Of a stretch of DNA of 23,932 bases, positions 6,465 through 12,743 are shown piece after piece. The position numbers were made by a program, and so were the translations under genes. The stretch lies in IMG/VR virus record IMGVR_UViG_3300047562_003403, positions 1 to 23,932 of that record; one strand, written 5' to 3'. The DNA is from a virus. Position 1 is the stretch's first letter. Each line of letters opens with the position of its first letter. The notes beneath the pieces were generated by a model. That model saw nothing but the letters and a program-made list of their open reading frames with translations. It was not told the origin of the DNA and did no database searches.

Positions 6465-6849
6465 CTTCCTCCAATACTATGGTTTTTTCTAAATATTCTA
6501 TAGCTCTTTTTAAATTTTCAACATCATCTTGTAATTGGCCAATTGCTCTATTACAAGTATGGCAAAGCCAACCTCGAAACTGTTTTGTTTTATGATCGTG
6601 ATCTAAACACCAATGACCTGATTTTTGTCCTCCAGCGCCTTTTACTTGATCAGCATCTTTATTACAAATTGGACAAATATAATCTGCGGCTGGTGGAGGA
6701 GTAATACTTTTTAAATAACTTCTTACTTTGCCTAACTCTTTGTTACAATCTTTGCATTCATTTCTATAATAGTTTGCACCACTACTTTTGCCAAAGTTTT
6801 CGAGAGTTTTCTTAATACCGCACTTACTGCAAACTTTTAGATCTTCCAC
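6439..6849 (-). CDS. 49: Endonuclease VII-like Holliday-junction resolvase (T4 gp49 family) with extra N-terminal zinc finger
   Basis: 136 residues. The core aligns with T4 endonuclease VII: zinc ligands Cys59, Cys62 (CPIC) and Cys96, Cys99 (CHTC); catalytic LDHDH gives Asp83, His84 and His86, equivalent to T4 Asp40, His41 and His43; and CNRAIGQL gives Asn100, equivalent to T4 Asn62. It should resolve branched DNA before packaging. Two departures from T4: an added N-terminal CSKC...CKDC finger (Cys7, 10, 32, 35), and a C-terminus that stops after one helix, without the long dimerisation and junction-binding part of the 157-residue T4 enzyme. The start is GTG at 6849, immediately after the mazG TGA. 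All catalytic and zinc residues are present. Confidence 0.9.
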   Translation of the reverse strand: MEDLKVCSKCGIKKTLENFGKSSGANYYRNECKDCNKELGKVRSYLKSITPPPAADYICPICNKDADQVKGAGGQKSGHWCLDHDHKTKQFRGWLCHTCNRAIGQLQDDVENLKRAIEYLEKTIVLEEDELKKTAR

Positions 6850-7293
6850 TCATAGATCCCCTTCCTTACGGTTTTCGGAATAAAACACATCAAACTCACC
6901 ACCTGGATAACGTGCTTTAAGTTTTTCTACATTTTCTGCAACTACTTCGTTAGGATCTAAATCTAATGCACGACAACTGTTTACCCAATACCAAAGAATA
7001 TCTCCTAGTTCTCGTTTAAGATGAAAACGAACATCTTCGTTCCAAGGTTTACCTTGAAATAAAACTTTTTTAATAATTTCGTTAAACTCACCAGTTTCAG
7101 AACTTAATCCAATACCGCCTGTTAACAATAGTGCAATGTTTACTGGTGCTTCATTTTGTACTTTATCTTCAGCAACTTTATGAGCATATCCGCTGAGATA
7201 GCCCATACGACCGTATAAACGGTTATTGTCATTTGATTCTTCTGATGTTACTTTCTGTACAAAGTCTTTGTACTTGTTCAAATCTACTGCCAC
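6850..7293 (-). CDS. mazG: MazG-like nucleoside triphosphate pyrophosphohydrolase
   Basis: 147 residues; hydrolyses NTP or dNTP to the monophosphate and PPi. The metal-binding signature ExxE...ExxD is seen as Glu66 and Glu69 (SSETGEFNEI) and Glu95 and Asp98 (RELGDILWYW), followed by ENVEKLKARYPGGEFD, typical of phage MazG. An N-terminal ~50 residues precede the core. The start is GTG at 7293 with AAGGAG 6 bp upstream. It is the first gene of the ten-gene operon running to 3264 and lies about 20 bp downstream of the predicted start from the sigma70 promoter at 7322-7350, so early expression is likely. MazG is frequent in marine phages and is thought to recycle nucleotides or affect ppGpp; the substrate here is not known. 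Confidence 0.9.
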   Translation of the reverse strand: MAVDLNKYKDFVQKVTSEESNDNNRLYGRMGYLSGYAHKVAEDKVQNEAPVNIALLLTGGIGLSSETGEFNEIIKKVLFQGKPWNEDVRFHLKRELGDILWYWVNSCRALDLDPNEVVAENVEKLKARYPGGEFDVFYSENRKEGDL

Positions 7294-7321
7294 GGATGAC
7301 TCCTTTTCTAAGTTATATTAT

Positions 7322-7350
7322 ATTTTATACTAGTAGTTAATCGTTGTCAA
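7322..7350 (-). promoter_or_regulatory. Strong sigma70-type promoter for the mazG operon
   Basis: On the minus strand: -35 TTGACA (7350-7345, perfect), a 17 bp spacer, and -10 TAAAAT (7327-7322, five of six). Expected start near 7315, about 20 bp before the GTG of mazG with its AAGGAG. This is the best host-type promoter in the window and stands before the nucleotide-metabolism/replication operon, as expected for early genes. Confidence 0.8.
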
Positions 7351-7382
7351 TCGTTCTGGTAAATATTTTTATAACAATCGTT
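7339..7382 (+). repeat. Three copies of AATCGTT in a divergent promoter region
   Basis: AATCGTT occurs at 7339-7345, 7349-7355 and 7376-7382, all in the same orientation. The first two start 10 bp apart (one helical turn) and overlap or flank the -35 hexamer of the mazG promoter; the third starts 27 bp further on, just upstream of the ribosome-binding site of the plus-strand gene at 7405. The arrangement resembles an operator for a regulator of both directions. No other function is evident. Confidence 0.55.
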
Positions 7383-7404
7383 ATGTATCAAAAGGAGAAC
7401 TCCA

Positions 7405-7590
7405 ATGATTAAAAACATTTCACTAAACTTAGAACTAGGTCAAGAAATTATTGTAGGAAAGAATAATGATAAAGCCAGAATTACTAAAATTGAGTTTCAC
7501 GAAAAGACAGGGGAGGTCTCTATTAACACAACTAAAGGTCCTAGAAAAGTACTGACCTTTAGATTGTGTCCAGAAACTGTTTTGTGTTAA
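7405..7590 (+). CDS. Small unknown protein (61 residues)
   Basis: ATG at 7405 with AAGGAGAAC 5 bp upstream, so it is likely translated. The protein is beta-rich and lysine/threonine-rich: ISLNLELGQEIIVGKNNDKARITKIEFH, then TGEVSINTTKGPRKVLTF, ending in LCPETVLC with two cysteines. The alternation of strands and Gly/Asn turns suggests a small SH3- or OB-like barrel, but I do not recognise a family. It stands alone on the plus strand, divergent from mazG and convergent with the co-chaperonin gene (stops 3 bp apart). A weak late-type element GGTAAATA lies at 7358-7365. Its promoter region carries the AATCGTT repeats, so it may be controlled jointly with mazG. Confidence 0.65.
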   Translation: MIKNISLNLELGQEIIVGKNNDKARITKIEFHEKTGEVSINTTKGPRKVLTFRLCPETVLC

Positions 7591-7593
7591 TAA

Positions 7594-7992
7594 TTAGACT
7601 CTGTGATTGTCGATAAACATACCCGGATCAAATGATGCTGTTGATCCGTTAGAGTATTCTTGACCGAAATAGTTTAAATCAGGCTCTTCGTCTGACCAAG
7701 CAAGGATTGCTGTTAGTTCAACTTTTTGAACTTCAATCTCACCTAGGTTAGGATCTTTAATTTTTACTTTGCGAGTCCAACGGCCGTGTTCTACTAAAAT
7801 ATAATTGCCTACTTGATACTCGTCTTTATTTTCAGGACCTTTTGCATATACTTTTGCCCATCGAGGTTTAACTCCGTGTGCTTTTGCATCATCAGAACCG
7901 ATGATTAAACCACTTTTGGTTTTAATTTCACCAAAATACATACCGTGTACTAATACATCCGAATGGATAGGTCTTAAGGAACCTTCAATCAT
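7594..7992 (-). CDS. GroES/gp31-like co-chaperonin
   Basis: 132 residues. The order of motifs fits the Cpn10 fold: LRPIHSDVLV at the start, a mobile-loop region, then SGLIIG (compare the same SGLIIG of T4 gp31 and GGI(I/V)IP of GroES), WAKVYAKGPENKDEYQVGNYILVEHG (about 45-70; the 'V..vGP.....vGd.vl...' strand-turn-strand) and a C-terminal strand VELTAILAW. A Cpn10-like protein would cap host GroEL and fit it for folding the capsid protein, as gp31 does in T4. Divergence is high, and a C-terminal ~30-residue tail (Asn/Ser/Gly/Asp-rich) goes beyond the usual length. AGGTGA precedes the ATG. It ends this late gene group, convergent with the small plus-strand gene. Confidence 0.65.
   Translation of the reverse strand: MIEGSLRPIHSDVLVHGMYFGEIKTKSGLIIGSDDAKAHGVKPRWAKVYAKGPENKDEYQVGNYILVEHGRWTRKVKIKDPNLGEIEVQKVELTAILAWSDEEPDLNYFGQEYSNGSTASFDPGMFIDNHRV
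7624..7648. repeat. 8 bp perfect inverted repeat at the end of the co-chaperonin gene
   Basis: CGGATCAA (7624-7631) and TTGATCCG (7641-7648) with a 9-base loop, inside the last codons of the co-chaperonin gene and 34 bp after the stop of the convergent plus-strand gene. No T tract follows in either direction, so it is not a standard terminator; it could stabilise or end messages from the convergent pair. It may also be chance in coding sequence. Confidence 0.35.
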
Positions 7993-8005
7993 ATTTCACC
8001 TATTA

Positions 8006-8242
8006 TTAGTTTTTCTTATTATTGCCGCGATTAACAATTTCTTCTTTAACCGCTCTTGGGTTCTTTTTGTAATAGTCTGCTAGTACTTGTTCTCTAGTAC
8101 GAACAATCTTTCCGCCTGCTCCTAGTTCATCGCCACGAGCATTTACTTTAGCATTGCCTACCGCTGGTAGCAATTCATTGCGTAGGTTAAGTTTTTCCAT
8201 ATCAATTTCTTTACCACGCATACTTCTTACTGTTTTAGCCAT
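8006..8242 (-). CDS. Unknown small basic protein (78 residues)
   Basis: No membrane segment or signal. Begins AKTVRSMRGKEIDMEKLNLR, then LLPAVGNAKVNARGDELGAG and KIVRTREQVLADYYKKNP, ending in a Lys/Asn-rich tail. Basic, with a central Gly-rich turn and a C-terminal helix. Its shape is that of a small nucleic-acid or scaffold-binding protein, but I know no function. The ATG is 1 bp after the stop of the DnaE-like gene and its Shine-Dalgarno (AAAGGAG) is formed by the final Lys-Gly-Val codons of that gene, so the two are coupled. Confidence 0.75.
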   Translation of the reverse strand: MAKTVRSMRGKEIDMEKLNLRNELLPAVGNAKVNARGDELGAGGKIVRTREQVLADYYKKNPRAVKEEIVNRGNNKKN

Positions 8243-8243
8243 T

Positions 8244-8717
8244 TTATACTCCTTTAAAGAATTCGTTTAATGGTATATCGTATTTAACACTGTCGATCCG
8301 ATGGACCCCTAATAAATGGAGAACATAACTGGCTACACTAGATCCACGTCCTACACCCCAAACTATATTATTTTTTCTCAATGTATCTACAATGTATTTT
8401 ATTTGTTTTAACAGCATAAACATACCTTGTTTTTCAAAATGATGTAGTTCGGTCTGTACTCTGGCCATATACTTTTCATCATTAGGACATTGTTCCAAAA
8501 CATAGTTATAGATATCCATATCTCTATAACTGTCTGGCATAAACCAATTATTTGGATTTATTTCTGTTTTGGGTTTTGGATAATTTAAAAATTCTTGTTC
8601 TATACGTTTAATATAGTTGTCGAGGTTTTCAGAACAAACACAATGCTCAAGGATATCCGGACCGTGAGTTACAACACCTTCTACTAGTTGTTCTATTGTA
8701 TTTGTTTTAGTCGACAT
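8244..8717 (-). CDS. Stand-alone fragment of a C-family DNA polymerase (DnaE/PolC) palm
   Basis: 157 residues. From about residue 80 to the end it follows the start of the bacterial Pol III alpha palm: YMARVQTELHHFEKQGM matches the 'RL..EL..I...GF' helix, IKYIVDTLRKNNIVWGVGRG matches 'I.W....GI.VGPGRG', then SSVASYVLHLLGVHRID and VKYDIPLNEFF match 'SGAGSLVAYALGITDLDPL.Y.LLFERF'. GRGSS (123-127) is the hGS-type motif of the beta-nucleotidyltransferase fold. The protein ends right where full DnaE continues to its catalytic PDFDVDF, so the metal-binding aspartates are absent, as are the PHP domain, fingers and clamp-binding parts. It should be inactive as a polymerase. The N-terminal 80 residues have no recognisable relation. 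The start overlaps the previous gene by 11 bp, and no frameshifted continuation is found downstream. Confidence 0.75.
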   Translation of the reverse strand: MSTKTNTIEQLVEGVVTHGPDILEHCVCSENLDNYIKRIEQEFLNYPKPKTEINPNNWFMPDSYRDMDIYNYVLEQCPNDEKYMARVQTELHHFEKQGMFMLLKQIKYIVDTLRKNNIVWGVGRGSSVASYVLHLLGVHRIDSVKYDIPLNEFFKGV

Positions 8718-8943
8718 TAATTAGTTGATCCAAATCTTTATCATTTGCATTATTAAGTTTTGCTGTAAGAGCTCTTCTTCTTACCTCATCTCTATATATT
8801 GTAACAAATGTTGCGATTTGTGTCAACAGGTGACTTTTACCTAAACGTGCCGCAGAGTTATATTTTCTGCTCAATTCAGATATACGTGACTCTAATTCTG
8901 AATCTTTTAATTCTTGAACGTTTTCCTCGAAAGGGTGAAACAT
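8707..8943 (-). CDS. Unknown small helical protein (78 residues)
   Basis: The ATG at 8943 shares its A with the upstream stop (TAATG), so translation is coupled; the open frame extends to 8997 but lies inside the upstream gene there. It begins MFHPFEENVQELKDSELESR and continues with ISELSRKYNSAARLG, ATFVTIYRDEVRRRALTAKL, ending DKDLDQLINVD. Nearly all alpha-helical, charged, heptad-like in places, with no cysteines and no membrane segment. It looks like a small oligomeric assembly or regulatory protein; I do not recognise a family. It is followed by the DnaE-like gene with an 11 bp overlap. Confidence 0.75.
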   Translation of the reverse strand: MFHPFEENVQELKDSELESRISELSRKYNSAARLGKSHLLTQIATFVTIYRDEVRRRALTAKLNNANDKDLDQLINVD

Positions 8944-9530
8944 TATGCAAATTGTCCTAGATAGCGCATAAAGATTACTTCTGCACTGTGTCTCCATACT
9001 TCAACAAAGATTGGATTAACAGTTGAACTCAAAGTAAGTAGTGCAGGGAAATCTGGGTCTTTTTTAATAACCGTTCCGCCTGAAGTAACAAAATTTACAG
9101 TGTGACTTTCACTTCCTGAATTATAAAGTTCGAGAGTTATTTTACCCATACCGATTGGAGTAGTTTCTGTAGTAAAGACTGGGTCTCCAGGGAAGTTCAA
9201 GAAATCCATATTGATGTTTGCACTTACACGATAAATTTGATAACCACCGTTTTCGTAGTCAATCGTAGTAGGACTTGCTGAAACAGTTCCGCCGTCGAAT
9301 TTTTGTGTTCTGTTGTTTTGTAGTAATGCACGTTGAATTTTGTTTAATTCAAAGTCATTGTCAGCATTTAGTTTTGCAGTGTTATCTTGCAAGTCTGTGA
9401 TTTCGTCTTTAGCACTTCTTAGACTTGTTTTGATTGTATCAAAGTTATCTCTGAACACTTGAGTATCATTATCTCTTCCTGCTACAGGAAAGTTCTCATT
9501 AATACTCAAATAATTAATTGTACTTGCCAC
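8943..9530 (-). CDS. Virion structural protein with gp9/gp10-like N-terminal motif
   Basis: 195 residues. The start is GTG at 9530 with GGAG 7 bp upstream. The N-terminus INYLSINENFPVAGRDND, then TQVFRDNFDTIKTSL, has the same layout as the modules in the fibre genes upstream (a short strand, Gly-Asp turn, an amphipathic helix containing NF and ending near ELY/TIK). A heptad-like coiled coil follows (SAKDEITDLQDNTAKLN, about 39-55), then a beta-rich part with Gly/Thr/Ser turns (about 80-195) ending in VEVWRHSAEVIFMRYLGQ. The architecture of short anchor, coiled coil and beta head fits a small trimeric fibre or baseplate protein. It is first in a transcript from the late promoter at 9558-9565. 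The precise place in the particle is unknown. Confidence 0.75.
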   Translation of the reverse strand: MASTINYLSINENFPVAGRDNDTQVFRDNFDTIKTSLRSAKDEITDLQDNTAKLNADNDFELNKIQRALLQNNRTQKFDGGTVSASPTTIDYENGGYQIYRVSANINMDFLNFPGDPVFTTETTPIGMGKITLELYNSGSESHTVNFVTSGGTVIKKDPDFPALLTLSSTVNPIFVEVWRHSAEVIFMRYLGQFA

Positions 9531-9557
9531 TTTCTATCTCCAATTTATTTGTAGTAG

Positions 9558-9565
9558 TATTTATC
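9558..9565 (-). promoter_or_regulatory. T4-late-type promoter octamer GATAAATA
   Basis: Minus strand reads GTGATAAATACTACT. Seven of eight bases match TATAAATA. The expected start, about 6 bp downstream, gives a leader of about 20 bases before the GTG at 9530. It lies in the 48 bp gap after the 847-residue gene and so gives the downstream group its own late promoter. The flank TGATAAATACTA is identical to that at 22537-22544. Confidence 0.65.
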
Positions 9566-9578
9566 ACGGATCTAATAT

Positions 9579-12122
9579 CTAGAATCCACTTGCGGTTACT
9601 GTAAATCCAGGACTAGGATCATCGTCAATATCCTGTGACACGCTGGTACTATTTGCGTGATTTGTAATGTTTTGCTGCGGAAATTTAAGGTATTGATCTC
9701 GTATCTGTCCATCTATTATATCTATTATATAACGATCTGCTACAAAATCAATGGTTTTAAAGTCAAATCCGTTGGTTTTTATTCTAGCCATTACTGATGC
9801 TGATCGTCCGGGTTTAGTATAACACAGAACAAGTGCTTTTGTAAATCCCAATTCTGATTGTTCTTCATCTTGTATACTACGCATCCAAAGAGGCAAAAAC
9901 TCACGGTCTCGATCTCCAATTTCTCTAATTCTGCTTCTCATATTTTTTACCGAATTAGGAAATACTCTTTGTAAATCACTATCACTTACTAACGGAATAT
10001 CACTATTAACTTTAATACCAGCATAACTTACTAAAATTTTGCTGTTAATATCATCATCTAGTTCAACTGTTTTAGAAATACTTTTTCCATTCTTCTCTAG
10101 ATCATCTATAATTTCAACATAGATTGCTTCGTATATAGTTTCTTGTGTATCAGGATCTTTCGCTTTGGCACTTTTTAAATTACCAAAGGTAAATCTTTTA
10201 TTATAGTGATTTCTACTTAATGCTTGAATATATTTTACCGCTTCTACACTTTCGATACCTGCAAACATAATAAATTTTAATTCAGTTTGTATACCAAAAT
10301 TGTTATCACCATATCTATAGATATCGTTAGGTTGGAATATAGTAGCATCTGTAATAAAGTTAAACCAGTCTAAACGTTTTTGTTTCGACTGTAATGCTCT
10401 GGCATAGATGTTTGAAAAAGTTTTTTCTCTATCAGAAATGACTTTAATTACAAATTCTCTTTCACTTTCAGCGAAGTTGGCACCATCCTGTGCTTTAACT
10501 GTAAATCTAAATTCTTTATCAAATGTAGATGATGTAGCATCAAATGTGGTATTGAATGATCTAGATCCTGTGGAATCAATTAAACTTGAATCGTGATCGA
10601 AAAATCTTGTTAATCCATTACTATTGTCATCGGCAAACTGTTTTACTTTTCCTTCGATAATACCATTAGGTAAAAATCTTAGACCAGGAGGAAGTTCACC
10701 TGATGTAAGACTGTATGCTATTCTTCCGCCATATAATAAACTTTTTGCTTCTACAAATAATTTACTAGGCTGATTAGGTTTAATAGTTCCTCTATCGCTA
10801 GGAGTAATCCATTCAATAGAACTTTCAATTTCACCAATAATATCTATATTGAAAGTTTTTTCAGAAGTAGATACACCTATTTGCCAAGTGTCAGGATCAT
10901 CTGTAGGAATAACAAATCTATTTGGCTTTAAACAAATATAAATGAATCCGTTAAATCTTACTGCTTGGTTTACAAAATAAGCAGTAGTTGAATCCCAATC
11001 TCCAACTAGAGTATAATCGGCATACGCCAATGTTGCAGGAAAGTTTACAGCCTGCATTGTAAATTTGTAGTTTTTAGTTACAGCGGCTTGATAAGGAACT
11101 TTACCAGCAAGTTCTCCAGATGTAGAATCTAATTCTAATCCCGGAGGTATTCTACTGGTACTTCCATCCGGATTATTAGGTAATAAAAAATATGTAATAG
11201 TTCCTGCCAGCGAAGGAGGATCATATACATCTAAATATATTGTTAGATAGTTATTGGCTCTATGTTTTCCTAAATATGAATCTGTGATCCAAAGAGGTTG
11301 TCTATCTCTTGAACTGTCTGCTTGAAATAAATTTGTATCAACCTGTAGTAATGTATTATCTGCTTGTAAAAATTCTTCAGTTACAACATAGATTTTAAAC
11401 ACTCTACTAACAGCATTAACACCGTCTGTTACTGCAATACTAAACGTATAAATCCTACTTAACTTTTTAGGAGTTCTAGCATTTTGTGAGTAATCATAAG
11501 TCTGATTATCATAAAAATATGTATCAAAACCAGTTGAACTATTCTTAGCGATATCTAATGGAACGGTATCAAATGAATGTGTATCATATGCACCTGTTGG
11601 ATTAGAGTCGTAATCAATAGCACTTACAGGTAATGTAAATCCCGATATACGTCCTGTTTTGGAAAGTTTTAATCCTGGAGGTAGTTGTCCGCTGTTTGGT
11701 ACTAGATAGTATTCTAATACATCTCCAGCAATAACATCTTTGTCTGTTGCTTCTAGTTGAAAATCTACTTGCGAATCATCAAGAACAAAATATGCATCTC
11801 CGAAACCAACATTTAGATAACCTTCATCAGTAATCCATTCTGGAAAATCGGAACCATCAACGCTTAATTTAAATGTTCTATCTTTCTCATCATTATTGTC
11901 TTGAGCTCTGATAACAAATCTTGATTCTGTAAATTTTGTTACTTCTGCAGGAGTTCCTTTAATTACATTGTCTATTAAATGTAAACCAGAAGGCAAATTT
12001 CCTGCGATAACACTAAATGTTATGTCGCCAGAATTAGAACTTGCACTAAGCGGGATTTCAACAGTAATTCTTTCTTCTAGAATTCCGAGGTCACCTGCTG
12101 GCGTGTTCCAAGTTACTGCCAT
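9579..12122 (-). CDS. Large virion protein with four Ig-like (putative Ig/He_PIG) repeats and a carbohydrate-binding-like insertion
   Basis: 847 residues, ATG at 12122 with AGGAGG upstream. Four repeats are seen by their signature turn: LPSGLHLIDNVIKG (43-56), LPPGLKLSKTGRISG (147-161), IPPGLELDSTSGELAG (325-340) and LPPGLRFLPNGIIEG (477-491), each followed by a strand of the type 'f.i.a.D' (FVIRAQD, FSIAVTD, FTMQAVN, FTVKAQD). These are cadherin/Ig-like beta sandwiches common on bacterial and phage surfaces. In the third unit, about 372-418, the pattern GDWDSTTAYFVNQAV...GFIYIC...DPDTWQIG resembles a CBM5/12 chitin-binding module. The C-terminal ~280 residues (about 565-847) are a different, mixed domain with basic and acidic stretches (REFLPLWMRSIQDEE, YIIDIIDGQI). 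No N-terminal gp10-like module. Likely a tail or baseplate-associated adhesion protein. Confidence 0.85.
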   Translation of the reverse strand: MAVTWNTPAGDLGILEERITVEIPLSASSNSGDITFSVIAGNLPSGLHLIDNVIKGTPAEVTKFTESRFVIRAQDNNDEKDRTFKLSVDGSDFPEWITDEGYLNVGFGDAYFVLDDSQVDFQLEATDKDVIAGDVLEYYLVPNSGQLPPGLKLSKTGRISGFTLPVSAIDYDSNPTGAYDTHSFDTVPLDIAKNSSTGFDTYFYDNQTYDYSQNARTPKKLSRIYTFSIAVTDGVNAVSRVFKIYVVTEEFLQADNTLLQVDTNLFQADSSRDRQPLWITDSYLGKHRANNYLTIYLDVYDPPSLAGTITYFLLPNNPDGSTSRIPPGLELDSTSGELAGKVPYQAAVTKNYKFTMQAVNFPATLAYADYTLVGDWDSTTAYFVNQAVRFNGFIYICLKPNRFVIPTDDPDTWQIGVSTSEKTFNIDIIGEIESSIEWITPSDRGTIKPNQPSKLFVEAKSLLYGGRIAYSLTSGELPPGLRFLPNGIIEGKVKQFADDNSNGLTRFFDHDSSLIDSTGSRSFNTTFDATSSTFDKEFRFTVKAQDGANFAESEREFVIKVISDREKTFSNIYARALQSKQKRLDWFNFITDATIFQPNDIYRYGDNNFGIQTELKFIMFAGIESVEAVKYIQALSRNHYNKRFTFGNLKSAKAKDPDTQETIYEAIYVEIIDDLEKNGKSISKTVELDDDINSKILVSYAGIKVNSDIPLVSDSDLQRVFPNSVKNMRSRIREIGDRDREFLPLWMRSIQDEEQSELGFTKALVLCYTKPGRSASVMARIKTNGFDFKTIDFVADRYIIDIIDGQIRDQYLKFPQQNITNHANSTSVSQDIDDDPSPGFTVTASGF

Positions 12123-12134
12123 TGTTGAACCTCC

Positions 12135-12716
12135 TTAAGTAAGACCGCCACAGTCCAATTCTACATCTGAAGCGAGAGTGATAGTTCCAAAGTCGGAGTT
12201 TGATACATTGAATGCAAACTGCAATGCATTATCGAATGTGCTGTTAATATAACCGTAGTCATATGTTGTTAGATATTCTGTAACCGGAATAATAGTTTTA
12301 AAAAGTAATCCATTGGTTCCGTCAGTTGTAACTTCGATATCTTTTATTCCTGTTTCTGAATTAGGAGCCGAAGTACCTTGCATATAAATTTGTTGTTTAG
12401 TACTTGCCGATATTGTTCCTGCATCAGTATCATATCTTATAAATGCATCAGGTGCGCTGTTATTAACAGTAATAGAATCACTGCCTTCACTTAAAACCAT
12501 TTTACTGCCTGCAACTAGACTTTTAAATTGCAGTTCGGCACCTACTTTTTGTTTAAATAGACCTACACCAGTAGTTCCTGTATTAACAACAGTAACAGTT
12601 AATTCTGCATTAAGGTCAGCAAAGTTAGCATTGACCTTCTGGAACGCGGTTCTTAGATCATCACCAAGACCATCGTTTACCAAGTTTCCTACATTAATCG
12701 TTTGTATGTCTGCCAT
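12135..12716 (-). CDS. Short fibre-like virion protein with gp9/gp10-like N-terminal module
   Basis: 193 residues. ATG at 12716 with AGGAAAG upstream; its stop TAA adjoins the ribosome-binding site of the next gene. Residues 5-38 (TINVGNLVNDGLGDDLR, then AFQKVNANFADL) closely follow the N-terminus of T4 baseplate proteins gp10 and gp9. The remainder is beta-rich: GVGLFKQKVGAELQFKSL and KMVLSEGSDSITVNN (about 51-90), typical of phage fibre shaft segments, then IRYDTDAGTISASTKQQIY and a C-terminus ending in CGG. No enzymatic motif. It probably attaches to the baseplate or to a neighbouring fibre by the N-terminal module. Confidence 0.8.
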   Translation of the reverse strand: MADIQTINVGNLVNDGLGDDLRTAFQKVNANFADLNAELTVTVVNTGTTGVGLFKQKVGAELQFKSLVAGSKMVLSEGSDSITVNNSAPDAFIRYDTDAGTISASTKQQIYMQGTSAPNSETGIKDIEVTTDGTNGLLFKTIIPVTEYLTTYDYGYINSTFDNALQFAFNVSNSDFGTITLASDVELDCGGLT

Positions 12717-12743
12717 TTTGCTTTCCTATATACTATATTTACC

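Noticed and set aside
7624-7648. Terminator between the convergent genes at 7590/7594
   Set aside because: The hairpin is perfect but has no T tract on either side and lies in coding sequence, so it is listed only as an inverted repeat.
8100-8243. A frameshift truncating the DnaE-like gene
   Set aside because: The sequence after its stop was read in the other minus-strand frames; none continues with the expected PDFDVDF region, and a separate well-initiated gene begins 1 bp later.
8944-8997. Longer form (96 codons) of the small helical protein
   Set aside because: The extension overlaps the upstream virion gene in another frame; the TAATG junction at 8943 is the natural coupled start.
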